From: JAIBJN01 sp963838795
GTDB lineage: Bacteria; Actinomycetota; Thermoleophilia; Gaiellales; Gaiellaceae
Reading direction: 5' to 3'
Assembly: GCA_963838795.1 (NCBI GenBank)
Contig: CAWISL010000005.1
Span: 1 to 64,000 of the forward strand
Length of the DNA stretch: 64,000 nt
The translations under genes and the position numbers were made by a program. Every line of letters begins with the position of its first letter. Position 1 is the first letter of the stretch. The notes beneath the pieces are model-generated. The model did not search any database, had not been told where the DNA came from, and saw only the letters and a program-made list of their open reading frames with translations. This document shows positions 33,697 to 42,872 of this stretch, piece after piece.

Positions 33697-35112
33697 CTAC
33701 GCGGTCGCGCCGGCGCGGGCCGTCAGCTGCTCCCCGAACCTCGCCCGCTTCACGAAGCGGCCGTCGCCGGGCTGGCCGGCAAGCTCGCCGCCTTCGACGA
33801 TCACCTTCCCGCGCACCAGCACGACCTCGGGAGCGCCCGTCACCTCGGTGCCCTCGTAGAGGTTGTAGTCGACGCGGGAGTGACTGCGCTCGGCGGAGAG
33901 CGTCACGCGCTTGTCGGGATCGAAGACGACGACGTCGGCGTCCGAGCCGACCGCGATCGTGCCCTTGCGCGGATAGAGGCCGAAGTACTTGGCGGGGTTC
34001 GTGGCCAGGAGCTCGACCATGCGATTCAGCGAGATGCGCCCGCCGCGCACCCCGAACTCGTGGATCATCATCAGCCTGTCCTCGATCCCCGGGCCGCCGT
34101 TGGGGATCTTGGAGAAGTCGTCGCGGCCGAGCGACTTCTGGTCGGCCCAGCGGAAGGGGCAGTGGTCGGTGGAGACGACCGAGAGGATGTCCGTCGCGAC
34201 CGCGTGCCAGAGATGCTCCTGGTTCTCCTTCGCGCGCGGGGGCGGCGTGTAGACGTACTTCGCGCCCTCGAAGTCGGGCCGCTCGAGAAAGGTCTCGTCC
34301 ACGAAGAAGTACTGCGTGCAGGTCTCCCCGTGGGCGTTCCAGCCGAGCTCCTTCGCGCGGGCGATCGGGTCGATCGACTCCTTGCAGGACACGTGGACGA
34401 CGTAGAGGCCGCAGCCGGCGACGTGCGCGAGCTGGACGGCGCGGTTCGTCGCCTCGCCCTCGGTCTCGGGCGGGCGCGTGCGCGCGTGCCAGATCGGGTC
34501 CGTCTTGCCCTCCGCGAGCGCCTGCTTGACGAGGACGTCGATGGAATCGCCATGCTCGGCGTGCACCATGACGAGCGCGCCCGTGTCGGCGGCGGTCTGC
34601 ATGACGCGGAAGAGGGTCTCGTCGTCGACCATGATCGCGCCCTTGTAGGCCATGAAGAGCTTGTAGCTCGTGACGCCTTCGTCAGGCATGCGCGCGAGCT
34701 CCTCGAGCGTCCCCCCCTCGTGCAGGTCGGTCACGGCGAGGTGGAAGCCGACGTCGATCACCGGCTTGGCGGACTCGATCTTCCCGTGCCAGGTCTCGAG
34801 CGCCTCGGCGAACGTCTGGCCCTTACCCTGGATGCAGAAGTCGACGTGGCAGGTCGTCCCGCCGAACGCCGCCGAGACCGTGCCGGAGGTGAAGTCGTCG
34901 CACGAGGTCGTGCCCCCGAAGGGCATGTCGAGGTGCGTGTGCGGGTCGATGCAGCCCGGCAGCACCATCTTCCCGCTCGCGTCGATCACCTTGTCGGCCT
35001 GGACGTCGAGCGACTCGCCGATCAGTGACACCGCCTCGTCCTCGACGTACACGTCTGCGACGTAGTCGTCCGCCGCGGTGACGACCCGTCCGCCCTTGAT
35101 CAGAACCGACAT
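33697..35112 (-). CDS. hydA: D-hydantoinase / dihydropyrimidinase
   Basis: A 471-residue cyclic amidohydrolase opening dihydropyrimidine, hydantoin or related rings. Metal ligands: GCIDPHTHLDMPFGG (about 54-68), the carboxylated Lys in GVTSYKLFMAYKGA (about 147), VMVHAEHGD, LYVVHVSCKES, and the catalytic Asp in VVSTDHCPF (about 315). Allantoinases share this fold, and no allantoinase is otherwise present, so allantoin is a possible substrate (inference). The ATG at 35112 follows AGGAGG. It lies just downstream of an ABC importer and its terminator on the same strand, and is probably fed by readthrough. Confidence 0.9.
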   Translation of the reverse strand: MSVLIKGGRVVTAADDYVADVYVEDEAVSLIGESLDVQADKVIDASGKMVLPGCIDPHTHLDMPFGGTTSCDDFTSGTVSAAFGGTTCHVDFCIQGKGQTFAEALETWHGKIESAKPVIDVGFHLAVTDLHEGGTLEELARMPDEGVTSYKLFMAYKGAIMVDDETLFRVMQTAADTGALVMVHAEHGDSIDVLVKQALAEGKTDPIWHARTRPPETEGEATNRAVQLAHVAGCGLYVVHVSCKESIDPIARAKELGWNAHGETCTQYFFVDETFLERPDFEGAKYVYTPPPRAKENQEHLWHAVATDILSVVSTDHCPFRWADQKSLGRDDFSKIPNGGPGIEDRLMMIHEFGVRGGRISLNRMVELLATNPAKYFGLYPRKGTIAVGSDADVVVFDPDKRVTLSAERSHSRVDYNLYEGTEVTGAPEVVLVRGKVIVEGGELAGQPGDGRFVKRARFGEQLTARAGATA

Positions 35113-35127
35113 TGCCTTCCTCCTGGG

Positions 35128-35171
35128 AAAAAACGTGGCCGCCGGAAAGTATCCTCCCCGGCGGCCACGTT
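35128..35171 (-). terminator. Intrinsic terminator between the binding protein and hydantoinase genes
   Basis: A perfect 14-bp stem (AACGTGGCCGCCGG at 35132-35145 pairing with 35158-35171) with a 12-nt loop. On the minus strand it is followed by TTTTTT (35128-35133). This is a textbook rho-independent terminator 7 bp after the binding-protein stop and 15 bp before the hydantoinase ATG. It would make the binding protein more abundant than the hydantoinase. Confidence 0.88.
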
Positions 35172-35178
35172 GTCAGGT

Positions 35179-36321
35179 CTACTCGCCGCCCGGGGTGACC
35201 TCCACCTCGGCGGGCTCGAAGTCTTCGCCCTTGACGTCGACGCCCTCCTCCTCGAGTGCGACGACGGCCGCCTCCGCATAGTCGGTGATGTAGGCGTCGC
35301 TGGACGCCTCGTTCTTGATCACGCCGTAGTCGATCGCAATCTGCGCCGTGTTGTCGAACTCGGCCGGATCCATGACGCCGATTCCGAGCTCGTTCGGCCA
35401 GATCAGCTTGTTCACTTCGTTGAGCTGCCAACGCTGGTGTCCCTCACCGAGCGTCGGCCCGTTGTCGAGCACGATCTGCAGGCATTCCTCGAAGTTGTCC
35501 CGACAGTAGACCCACCCCTTGAAGCTCGCCTTCAGGAAGCGCGTGGCGATGTCCTGGTTGGCCTCGTCCTCGATCCAGTCCTCGCGAACGAACACGCCGT
35601 CCTCGAGGGCCCCGGTGCCGAGGTCCGACATGAGGAAGACGTTCAGATCCTCGAGCGTGTAGAGCTCGCCGGTGTCGGGATTCTCCTGCTCCAGCACTTG
35701 GGCGAGCTCGTTGTAGGTCATCGCCGCTGCCGCGTCCACCTCACGGTTCAGGAACAGGTTCATGTCGAACGGCTGCGCGACGATCTCCACGTCGGAATCG
35801 GGGTCGATGTCGTTCTTCGTGAGTGCCGCGAACAGCTTGTGCTCGTTGCCTCCGAGCCAGACCCCGACCTTCTTGCCTTCGAGGGCCGTGATGTCGTCGA
35901 GGCCCGAATCGGCCCACGTCACCTCGGTCATGCCGGAGCGGGCGTAGACCTGCGCGATGTTGACGATCTGGCCGCCCTGGTCGCGCGTCGCCAGCGTGTT
36001 GTCGAGCCAGTTGAGGCCGAACTCGGCTTGCCCGCCGAGAACCACCTGCTCCGGCACGATGTCGGGCCCTCCCGGCTTGATCGTGACGTCGAGACCCTCC
36101 TCCTCGTAGTACCCCTGTTCGAGCGCCGCGTAGTAGCCCGCGAACTGCGCCTGCGTTACCCACTTCAGCTGCACCGTGACCGGCTGAAGCTCCGCCGGCT
36201 CCGCCGCGCCCGTGTCGCCGGCCGCGTCTCCGTCGTCATCGTCGTCCCCTCCGCAAGCGGCCAGCGCCAGCAGCACGGCCGCGGCCAGCGCCGCCAGGCG
36301 CCACCATCGAGCCTTACTCAT
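35179..36321 (-). CDS. ABC transporter substrate-binding lipoprotein, NMT1/THI5 family
   Basis: A 380-residue exported lipoprotein. The signal peptide ends in a lipobox (LLALAAC, Cys at about 22), followed by GGDDDDDGD. The mature part begins PVTVQLKWVTQAQFAGYYAAL, the classic NMT1/THI5-like (SsuA/ThiY) start, with GLNWLDN and VGVWLGGNEHKLF typical of the family. Relatives bind pyrimidine precursors, hydantoins, sulfonates or riboflavin. The neighbouring hydantoinase suggests a pyrimidine, hydantoin or allantoin ligand here. The ATG at 36321 has a GGAAAGGGG site. It is the third component of the transporter operon read from right to left. Confidence 0.88.
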   Translation of the reverse strand: MSKARWWRLAALAAAVLLALAACGGDDDDDGDAAGDTGAAEPAELQPVTVQLKWVTQAQFAGYYAALEQGYYEEEGLDVTIKPGGPDIVPEQVVLGGQAEFGLNWLDNTLATRDQGGQIVNIAQVYARSGMTEVTWADSGLDDITALEGKKVGVWLGGNEHKLFAALTKNDIDPDSDVEIVAQPFDMNLFLNREVDAAAAMTYNELAQVLEQENPDTGELYTLEDLNVFLMSDLGTGALEDGVFVREDWIEDEANQDIATRFLKASFKGWVYCRDNFEECLQIVLDNGPTLGEGHQRWQLNEVNKLIWPNELGIGVMDPAEFDNTAQIAIDYGVIKNEASSDAYITDYAEAAVVALEEEGVDVKGEDFEPAEVEVTPGGE

Positions 36322-36346
36322 TCGGTACCCCTTTCCTTCCGCCGTT

Positions 36347-37177
36347 TTACTCCTTCCCCCGGGCCGAGACGTGCCAGCCCATCGTCAGCCGCTCGACGAG
36401 CGCAACTGCACCGTAGAAGGCGATGCCGAGCACGCACGCGACGAGGATCGCCGCCCAGGCCTCCTCGAACGCGAAGATTCCCGCGGAGCGTCGGATCAAG
36501 ATCCCGAGCGCCTGGTCCGAACCGCCGAAGTAGTCGCCGACGATGGCCCCGATCATCGCCAGGACAGTTGCCACCTTCAGGGCCGAGAAGATGTACGGCA
36601 GGGCGTGCGGGATCCGCACCCGCCGGAAGATCTCGGCCTCGCTGGCGGCATACGAGCGCATCAGCTGGAGGGCGGCGGGCGGCACCGATGTCAGCCCTCG
36701 CAGCGTGTTGATCATCACCGGGAAGAAGCAGATCACGGCCGCGATCACGATCTTCGAGGCCGGCGACAGGATCCCGAACCAGTTGTTGGTGATCGGCGCG
36801 AAGGCGATGATCGGGATCGCGTTCGCCGCGATGGCATAGGGCATAAGAGCGCTGCCGAGCGGGCGCCAGCGCGCGAGCACGAGCGCGACGACGAACCCCG
36901 CGGCCGATCCCAGGAGGAAGCCGCCGACCGCCTCCTTGAAGGTGAACAGGCCGGCCGACACGAACGTGTCCCGCTGCTCCCAGAACGTCTGCAGGATGGC
37001 GGACAGCGGCGGCAGCAGGAAGCGCTCGACGTCGAGGCCGCGAACGAGCCCCTCCCAGGCTGCGATCCCGATCACGAAGATCAGCGCGGCCGGCGCCCAG
37101 TCACGCGCGCTCCTGCCCACGCTCTGCGAAAGCGACCCGCGGGGAAGCGGCTGCACGGCGGTCGGAGCGGTCGTCAC
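36347..37177 (-). CDS. ABC transporter permease
   Basis: A 276-residue inner-membrane permease of the SsuC/ThiX type with about six membrane helices. The coupling motif with the ATPase is in LQLMRSYAASEAEIFRRVRIPHALP (EAA-loop position, around 190). The GTG start at 37177 overlaps the ATPase stop (GTGA). A second permease gene is present in the same operon, so the transporter is probably a heterodimer in the membrane. Confidence 0.9.
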   Translation of the reverse strand: MTTAPTAVQPLPRGSLSQSVGRSARDWAPAALIFVIGIAAWEGLVRGLDVERFLLPPLSAILQTFWEQRDTFVSAGLFTFKEAVGGFLLGSAAGFVVALVLARWRPLGSALMPYAIAANAIPIIAFAPITNNWFGILSPASKIVIAAVICFFPVMINTLRGLTSVPPAALQLMRSYAASEAEIFRRVRIPHALPYIFSALKVATVLAMIGAIVGDYFGGSDQALGILIRRSAGIFAFEEAWAAILVACVLGIAFYGAVALVERLTMGWHVSARGKE

Positions 37178-37974
37178 GCTTGCACCTCCTCCGGGGCCAG
37201 CTCCGCTCCGCCGGCCCGTAGAAGCTCGCGCACCTGTGTGACGTGCTCGAAGAACCGCGGTTCCTCCCGCGTGTCCACGCTGCGGGGCCGCGGGAGGTCG
37301 ATGGAGACGACGCTGGCGATCCGGCCTGGCCGCGGCGACATGACGACGACGCGCGTCGAGAGGAACACCGCTTCAGCGATCGAGTGCGTGACGAAGAGAA
37401 TCGTGCTCCCCGCCTGTTCCCAGATCCGCAGGAGCTCCATGTTCAGCCGCTCCCGGGTCATCTCGTCGAGCGCGCCGAAGGGTTCGTCCATGAGGAGGAG
37501 CGCCGGGTCGAACGAAAGCGCCCGCGCGATCGCGACGCGCTGCTGCATTCCTCCGGAGAGCTGCCAAGGGCGGTGGCCTTCGAACCCGCTCAGCTCGACG
37601 AGCTCGAGCATCTCGTCTACGCGCTCGCCGCGCCGCCTGCGGTCCCAGCCGAGCATCTCGAGCGGGAGCGCGATGTTCTTGGCCACGGTGCGCCAGTCGT
37701 AGAGAACCGCGTCCTGGAAGACGATGCCGTAGTCGCGGTCGATGCGTGCCTGTCGCGCCGACTTCCCGTTGACGACGACTTCGCCGCTCGTCGGCTCCGT
37801 GAGGTCGCCGACGATCCGAAGGAGCGTGGACTTCCCGCAGCCCGAAGGGCCGATCAGTGAGACGAACTCCCCGGCGCCCACCTCGAGCTCGATGCCCTCG
37901 AGCGCCACCACGCCGCCGCGGGCGAACTCCTTTCTCACGCTTCGAAGCTCCACCACGAGGGGCTGCGCGCTCAA
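37174..37974 (-). CDS. ABC transporter ATP-binding protein
   Basis: A 266-residue ATPase of the SsuB/TauB type. Walker A is GPSGCGKST, the Q-loop is in GIVFQDAVLYDW, the signature is LSGGMQQR, and Walker B is LLLMDEPFGALDE, followed by the H-loop VTHSIAEAVFLS. All motifs are intact. The TTG at 37974 overlaps the upstream permease stop (TTGA) with GGAG seven bases before it. GTGs at 37956 or 37953 are alternatives. It energises import with the two adjacent permeases. Confidence 0.9.
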   Translation of the reverse strand: MSAQPLVVELRSVRKEFARGGVVALEGIELEVGAGEFVSLIGPSGCGKSTLLRIVGDLTEPTSGEVVVNGKSARQARIDRDYGIVFQDAVLYDWRTVAKNIALPLEMLGWDRRRRGERVDEMLELVELSGFEGHRPWQLSGGMQQRVAIARALSFDPALLLMDEPFGALDEMTRERLNMELLRIWEQAGSTILFVTHSIAEAVFLSTRVVVMSPRPGRIASVVSIDLPRPRSVDTREEPRFFEHVTQVRELLRAGGAELAPEEVQA

Positions 37975-38795
37975 ACGAGCTGCTCCGGCGCGGTCTTGAC
38001 GACGACCCGCTCGACGCCCAGGACGACGAGGAAGAACGAGATGCCGAGAGCGGCAGCGATGAGATTCGTCGCCCAGAGGCTCTCCGGCGAGGACGCGTAG
38101 TACTGGTTGAAGTTGAGGATCGCGCCGCCGAGACCGTCCTGGATCGACGCCGGCAGCTCGCCGATCATGGCGCCGACCACGCAGGCGGTTGCGGAGATCT
38201 TGAACGCGGCGAAGAGATAGGGCAGGGATGCAGGAACCCTCAGCTTCCAGAGAATCGCCCAACGGCCGGCCGCATACGAGTCCATCAGCTCGACGGCGCG
38301 CGGATCCGCCGACTCGAGCCCACGGATGGCGTTGATCGTCACCGGAAAGAAGGTCAAGTAGGCGGCGATCACCGACACCGGGAACCAGGCAGGGAGCCCG
38401 CGCCCACCAAGCCAGACCACGACCATGGGGGCGATTGCCAGGATCGGCACCGTCTGCGAGGCGATGATGTAGGGCAGGATCCCGCGCCGGAGAAAGCTCC
38501 AGTGGACGAGGACGACGGCAATGAGGAACCCGCCGACGGCGCCGAGCGCGAAGCCGACAGCCGCCTCCTTCGCCGTGAAGAGCGCCGCGTCCCAGAGCAC
38601 CTCGATCAGCAGCGGTCCGTTACGGCGCGACGGCTCGAAGAGCTGACCGACGATGTCCCAGGTGTGTGGGAGCGTGCGGTCGTTGACCTCGAAGGGCCAC
38701 GTCAGGCCCGTGGTCTCCCAGATCCACTTGTAGCCCTCGTAGATCGCGACGAGGCCGGCCAGTACGGCCAGGAACACGAGCGCCCTCCGAAGCAT
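37971..38795 (-). CDS. ABC transporter permease (second, operon leader)
   Basis: A 274-residue inner-membrane permease, paralogous to the one at 36347-37177. It has an N-terminal membrane anchor (ALVFLAVLAGLVAIYEGYKW), a periplasmic-side stretch, five more helices and the EAA-like coupling loop in VELMDSYAAGRWAILWKLRVP. It begins at the ATG at 38795, the likely start of the transporter operon. Only 25 bp separate it from the stop of no other plus gene; the next gene to the right (38821-40737) is on the same strand and ends there. Confidence 0.88.
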   Translation of the reverse strand: MLRRALVFLAVLAGLVAIYEGYKWIWETTGLTWPFEVNDRTLPHTWDIVGQLFEPSRRNGPLLIEVLWDAALFTAKEAAVGFALGAVGGFLIAVVLVHWSFLRRGILPYIIASQTVPILAIAPMVVVWLGGRGLPAWFPVSVIAAYLTFFPVTINAIRGLESADPRAVELMDSYAAGRWAILWKLRVPASLPYLFAAFKISATACVVGAMIGELPASIQDGLGGAILNFNQYYASSPESLWATNLIAAALGISFFLVVLGVERVVVKTAPEQLV

Positions 38796-38820
38796 CCCGC
38801 ACCCTTAACACATCGCGCGC

Positions 38821-40737
38821 TCAGCGCAAGCGCGCGTCAACCAGTTCGAGACCCGGCGCCCCGCGGACGACGAACGGGTGCCAGCCGTCGTTCGGGAGCT
38901 CGACGCGGATCGTCGTCCGCCCGTCGACGAGAATCGGCTCGACCGCGCGGGCATCCGCGTAGAGCGTCACGGTCGTCGGCGCCGGCGCATCGAGCTCGAG
39001 CTCGGCGACCCCCTGCCCGTACAGCCAGAGCGCCCCCTCTCGGAGGGTCAGCTCACCGTCTTCCCAGGCGTCGCACAGCACGGGCCGGCCGCGGTCCGGC
39101 TCCCCCGGAAGCGGCGCGGCATCGAGTCCCTCGTCCCAGAGGAAGACCGGTGACGCGCCGGCCGCGACCCCCATGCCACCGCGGCGGAGCCCCTCCCAGC
39201 CGAACCACGCTCCCGACGTCTCCGATTGCCGGTAGAGCCCGCCGTGCCACACGTAGAAGCGAATGCCGAGGCGCTCGAGCTCGGCGCGGTCATCCGGAAG
39301 CCACGCACCGCATTCGAGGCGGTTGAACCGCTCCGTGAACGCGTACGCCCGCTCGGGCGCGAGCCCGTAGCCGGTCGGCCGCTCCCGGGGCGCCTGCTGG
39401 GTGTAGTAGTCGTAGACGCTGCCGAAGTGGCCCTTTCCCTCCTGGAAGATCGGGAGCGCGAGGACCCGTCCCGGCTCCGCGTCCGCGAGCGCGGCGTAGG
39501 CGACGTTTCGCGGATCCGCCTCGCTCGAACGCAGCGGGAAGACGAGCAGGTCGGCGGCCACGAGCGCGAGGAGAGCGGCGCCGACCGCCAGCCGACGCCG
39601 CCCTTCGAAGCGCGCGACGACGACAGCCGCTGCCACGGCTGCCAGCGCTGCGAGCGCCAGGTTCGCGAGCGGCAGGAAGCGCCCGGGCACGCGCGGGTAG
39701 CGAAGCGGCGGGAAGACGTCGCGCAGCGTCTCGTAGAGCGGCAGGTTCGTGCCGAGCGCGAGGAGCGGCGGAACCAGCACGGCGAGGCCGAGCAGGATCG
39801 CGAGCCCCCGTCTCCGACGTGCGAGCAGCACGAGACCGGCCGCCGCCAGCACCGGCAGCAGCCAGCCGAGGAAGACGAAACGCTCAGACCCGTGCAGGCG
39901 CCAGCGGCTGACGAAGTCGATCGGGCTCGCGGAGAAGGAGGCGACCTCCGCCAGCGTCCTCCCCTCGGACTCCGTCGAGCCGGCGATGACGACGGCCTCC
40001 GCCAGGAACCCGGCGGCGGCGGCGGCGAGCGCACCGCCCCAGGCCCAGACCGAGGCGGTGCGCGAGTAGCGAACGGCAGCGTAGGCGGCCAGGAACGGGA
40101 CGACGCCGAGCCCGAGATGGAGCTGGCCCGAGAGCGGGATCGAGACGATGCTTGCGGCGGCGAGCGCGCCCCACAGGTGGACGGCGCGGGCGCTGTCCGC
40201 CCGGCGGGAGCGCTCGAAGGCCCATAGCGCCAGCGGGAGCAGGACGGCCGCCCAGCCCAGCAGGTGCCCGCCGCTCTGCAGGAGCCGGTAGGGAGCCAGC
40301 TCGAACGCGAGCCCGCCGAGCGCGGCCGCGAGCGGCGGGAGCTCCAGCTCGCGGAGCCACAGATAGGCGAAGAGCCCGGCCGCGAACGTGACGAGCAGAA
40401 GGAGCAGGTTCCAGGCGACGACCGGGCCCCAGAGCGCGCCCAGCGGCCAGTATGGGAAGCCGTACGGCCAGCCGCCGAGGACGACCTGAGGCTCGACGAG
40501 CGGCTGGAAGCTGTAGGGATCGACCCAGGGCGCGTCGCCCTGCTCGAGCTGATGGCCGACGAGCCAGAAGCGATAGGTCGTCTGGAGGTGGTCTCCGGTC
40601 GCCGCCTCGCCGTAGCCGTTCGGATGCCGCTCCGTGATGAACTCGCTGCGCAGCTCGCCGACGGCCGGGAGGGTGGCCACGACGGCCGCGACCGCAAAGA
40701 GCGCCAACCGAGCCCACCGCCCGCTCCCAGTCGTCAT
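38821..40737 (-). CDS. Large multi-pass membrane protein with extracytoplasmic C-terminal domain
   Basis: A 638-residue protein with about 10-12 hydrophobic segments up to residue about 400 and a soluble C-terminal domain (about 410-638, beta-rich by appearance). The first loop has ERHPNGYGEAATGDHLQT and later YSFQPLVEPQVVLGGWPYGFP, reminiscent of GT-C/YfhO-like membrane glycosyltransferases with an Asp-bearing first loop. A precise family cannot be named. The ATG at 40737 lies 11 bp from the start of the divergent glycosyltransferase gene. A role in cell-envelope glycan assembly is inferred from the neighbours. Confidence 0.7.
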   Translation of the reverse strand: MTTGSGRWARLALFAVAAVVATLPAVGELRSEFITERHPNGYGEAATGDHLQTTYRFWLVGHQLEQGDAPWVDPYSFQPLVEPQVVLGGWPYGFPYWPLGALWGPVVAWNLLLLLVTFAAGLFAYLWLRELELPPLAAALGGLAFELAPYRLLQSGGHLLGWAAVLLPLALWAFERSRRADSARAVHLWGALAAASIVSIPLSGQLHLGLGVVPFLAAYAAVRYSRTASVWAWGGALAAAAAGFLAEAVVIAGSTESEGRTLAEVASFSASPIDFVSRWRLHGSERFVFLGWLLPVLAAAGLVLLARRRRGLAILLGLAVLVPPLLALGTNLPLYETLRDVFPPLRYPRVPGRFLPLANLALAALAAVAAAVVVARFEGRRRLAVGAALLALVAADLLVFPLRSSEADPRNVAYAALADAEPGRVLALPIFQEGKGHFGSVYDYYTQQAPRERPTGYGLAPERAYAFTERFNRLECGAWLPDDRAELERLGIRFYVWHGGLYRQSETSGAWFGWEGLRRGGMGVAAGASPVFLWDEGLDAAPLPGEPDRGRPVLCDAWEDGELTLREGALWLYGQGVAELELDAPAPTTVTLYADARAVEPILVDGRTTIRVELPNDGWHPFVVRGAPGLELVDARLR

Positions 40738-40748
40738 GCTGACGGACT

Positions 40749-42237
40749 ATGCCGAACGCGGGAGCGGCCGGAGCCGGCGCGCGGCGCGCCACGATCGCCG
40801 TCGCGGCCGGGGTGTCGGCCCTTGCCGCGGCCGCAACGCTGCCGGGGGCGATCGACCTTCCGCTCTGGCAGGACGAGGTCGCTTCGGCCCGGGTCCTGCT
40901 CGAGTCGACGCCAACCGGAGTCGTCGAGCACGTCGCGCGCACCGAGTCGACCCCGCCGGGCTGGTACCTGCTCGCCTGGCTCGGACGGGAGGCCGGAATC
41001 TCGATCGAAGGGCTGCGGCTCCTCTCAGTGGCGCTCGCAGCGGCAGTGGCAGGCCTCACCGTCGTCTACGCCCGACGGTTCTTGCCGCTCTGGATCGCCG
41101 GTCTCTCCGGCGTCCTCACCGCCCTCGCCTGGCAGACGGTCGTGCATGGGAGCGAGGTGCGGGCGTACGCGCTCCTTGCGCTCCTCACCCTCGTCTTCGC
41201 GCTGCTCCTCGAGCGCGCCGCCGCCGAGCCTCGGCTCGGACGGCTGGCTGCTCTCGCAGCCTGCGCCGCGGCCGGCGCCTACACGCACTACTTCTTCGTG
41301 CTCGCCGCGCTCGCTGGGCTCGTCTGGCTCGCCGTCGAGCGCGAGCTCCGTTCGACGGCCGTCCGCGCCGGGGCGGCGATCGTCCTCGGCACGGCCACGC
41401 TCCTCGCCTGGCTTCCAGGCCTCGCCGACCAGGTAGGAGCAGAACGCTTCGGCTGGATCGACGCCTTCGACCTCGTCAAGTTCGCCGCCCTTCCGTCGGC
41501 GCTCTTCTGGGATCCGGGGACGATGTATGCGGAGATAGGTGTCGATCCGGGGCTCTGGGAGGCCGCGGCGCGGGCAGCGATCCTCGTGGGCGTCGTTGCC
41601 GGCTGCGCCGTTCTGTGGCGGCTCGGGTCCTCGGCCCGCCTCTCGGCGCTCCTCGTGCTCGTCCCGGTGGGCCTCTCGGGGATCGCCTGGCTCGCGGGCC
41701 TCCGCATCGTCACCGGGAGGAACCTGATCGGGGTTACCGCATTCGCGGCGGTCGCCCTCGCGGCCCTCTTGCTCCCGCTCCCGCGCCGGGCGGCGTACGC
41801 GGCCGCCGCGGCCGGCCTGGCGGTGGCGGTCGGCGCCTACGTCCGCACGCCCATGGCCGAGCGGCCCGACTTCGACCGGGTGGCGGACACCCTCGTCGAG
41901 GTGGGGTGGGAGCCGGGCGATCCCATTCTCGTGGTCGGCACGCTCTTCGACTTCCGCTCGCCGCTCGAGTGGTACCTCCCCGGCGACGTCACCCTCGCCC
42001 AGGCTGAGCCGGCGAGAGAATGCAGCCGGCTCTTCGTCGTCACGGACGTCCCGGATGGGCGCGACCTGCTCGACGTCACCGAGCCGGCGAGCCGCGTCGA
42101 CGTCGGGGGAGTCGAGGTCGCGCGGCTCACCTGGCGAGATACCCTCGCCGCCGAGGCCGACTACTTCGACGGCGACTTCCTCGACTCGGCGGGTGGACGA
42201 GGTTGCATGCGCCCGCTCGAGGACCGGGCCCTCTTAG
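40749..42237 (+). CDS. GT-C family membrane glycosyltransferase (C-terminus uncertain)
   Basis: A protein of about 495 residues with about ten membrane helices. The first loop has LPLWQDEVASARVLL, where the DE pair is the expected catalytic/metal site of GT39-like glycosyltransferases, followed by RTESTPPGWYLLAWLGR and WQTVVHGSEVRAYALLAL. These are typical for polyprenyl-phosphate-sugar-dependent enzymes. The frame stays open past 42237 into sequence antisense to the next gene. A single-base shift around 42200-42234 would end it at a TAG at 42235-42237, which I take as the true end. The substrate is unknown. Confidence 0.72.
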
Positions 42238-42872
42238 GAGCTGCTCGGCTCCGGTCGGATCATGCCCGGCTCGGGTCGGCTCGCCACCACGACGCCGGAG
42301 CGCCATCCCGGAGCCCGCCCACCGGCGGGCGGCTGCACCAGGTCGATGGAGAGTCCGCTGCGGACGATGAGCCAGGAGATGAGCGAGTTCGAGTTCCACA
42401 TCTCGCCCGCCCGCAGCTCGTCGCGTCCCCAGACCGGCGTGGGCGCAGCGGGCACGAGCTCGAGGAGCCGTTGCGCGAGGTCCGGGTCATCGGTCAGCCG
42501 GAGTGGGCTGTCGACCGCTTCATCGACGTCCGGGATGACGCCGTCCCGGCAGCAGCGGATCTCGTACCGGAAGATTCGCACCCACCGCGCCCAGCGGCTG
42601 CCGACCGCGCCTTCCGCCACGACGCCCCGCCGCGACCCGTTTTCGTCCGGAACCGGCGCCATCTCGATCGCGAACGTTCCGCCCGCGACCACGACCATGA
42701 GCGCGGAGTGGTAGAGGTCACGCGCCGGTCGCCGCTCGAGCCGCGCCATGACCGTCTCGAAGACGCGGCCGTTGAGCCGCACGCAGTGACCGCCGGCGCC
42801 CAGCGGGAGCCAGTAGAGGTCGACGCCGGTCAAGTCGCGCAGGGCTCGCCGAGCGAGGCGAGTGTCTGGCAC
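42234..42872 (-). CDS. Protein of unknown function
   Basis: A 212-residue soluble protein, GTG start at 42872. It has no signal peptide or membrane helix. Recognisable stretches are RLNGRVFETVMARLERRP, ALMVVVAGGTFAIEMAPVPDE and GRDELRAGEMWNSNSLISWL, which read like a conserved enzyme or binding domain, but I cannot name a family. Several conserved-looking Trp, Asn and Arg residues are spread along the chain. It overlaps the end of the upstream glycosyltransferase by 43 bp, so the two are likely co-transcribed. The start could lie slightly downstream. Confidence 0.68.
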   Translation of the reverse strand: MPDTRLARRALRDLTGVDLYWLPLGAGGHCVRLNGRVFETVMARLERRPARDLYHSALMVVVAGGTFAIEMAPVPDENGSRRGVVAEGAVGSRWARWVRIFRYEIRCCRDGVIPDVDEAVDSPLRLTDDPDLAQRLLELVPAAPTPVWGRDELRAGEMWNSNSLISWLIVRSGLSIDLVQPPAGGRAPGWRSGVVVASRPEPGMIRPEPSSS

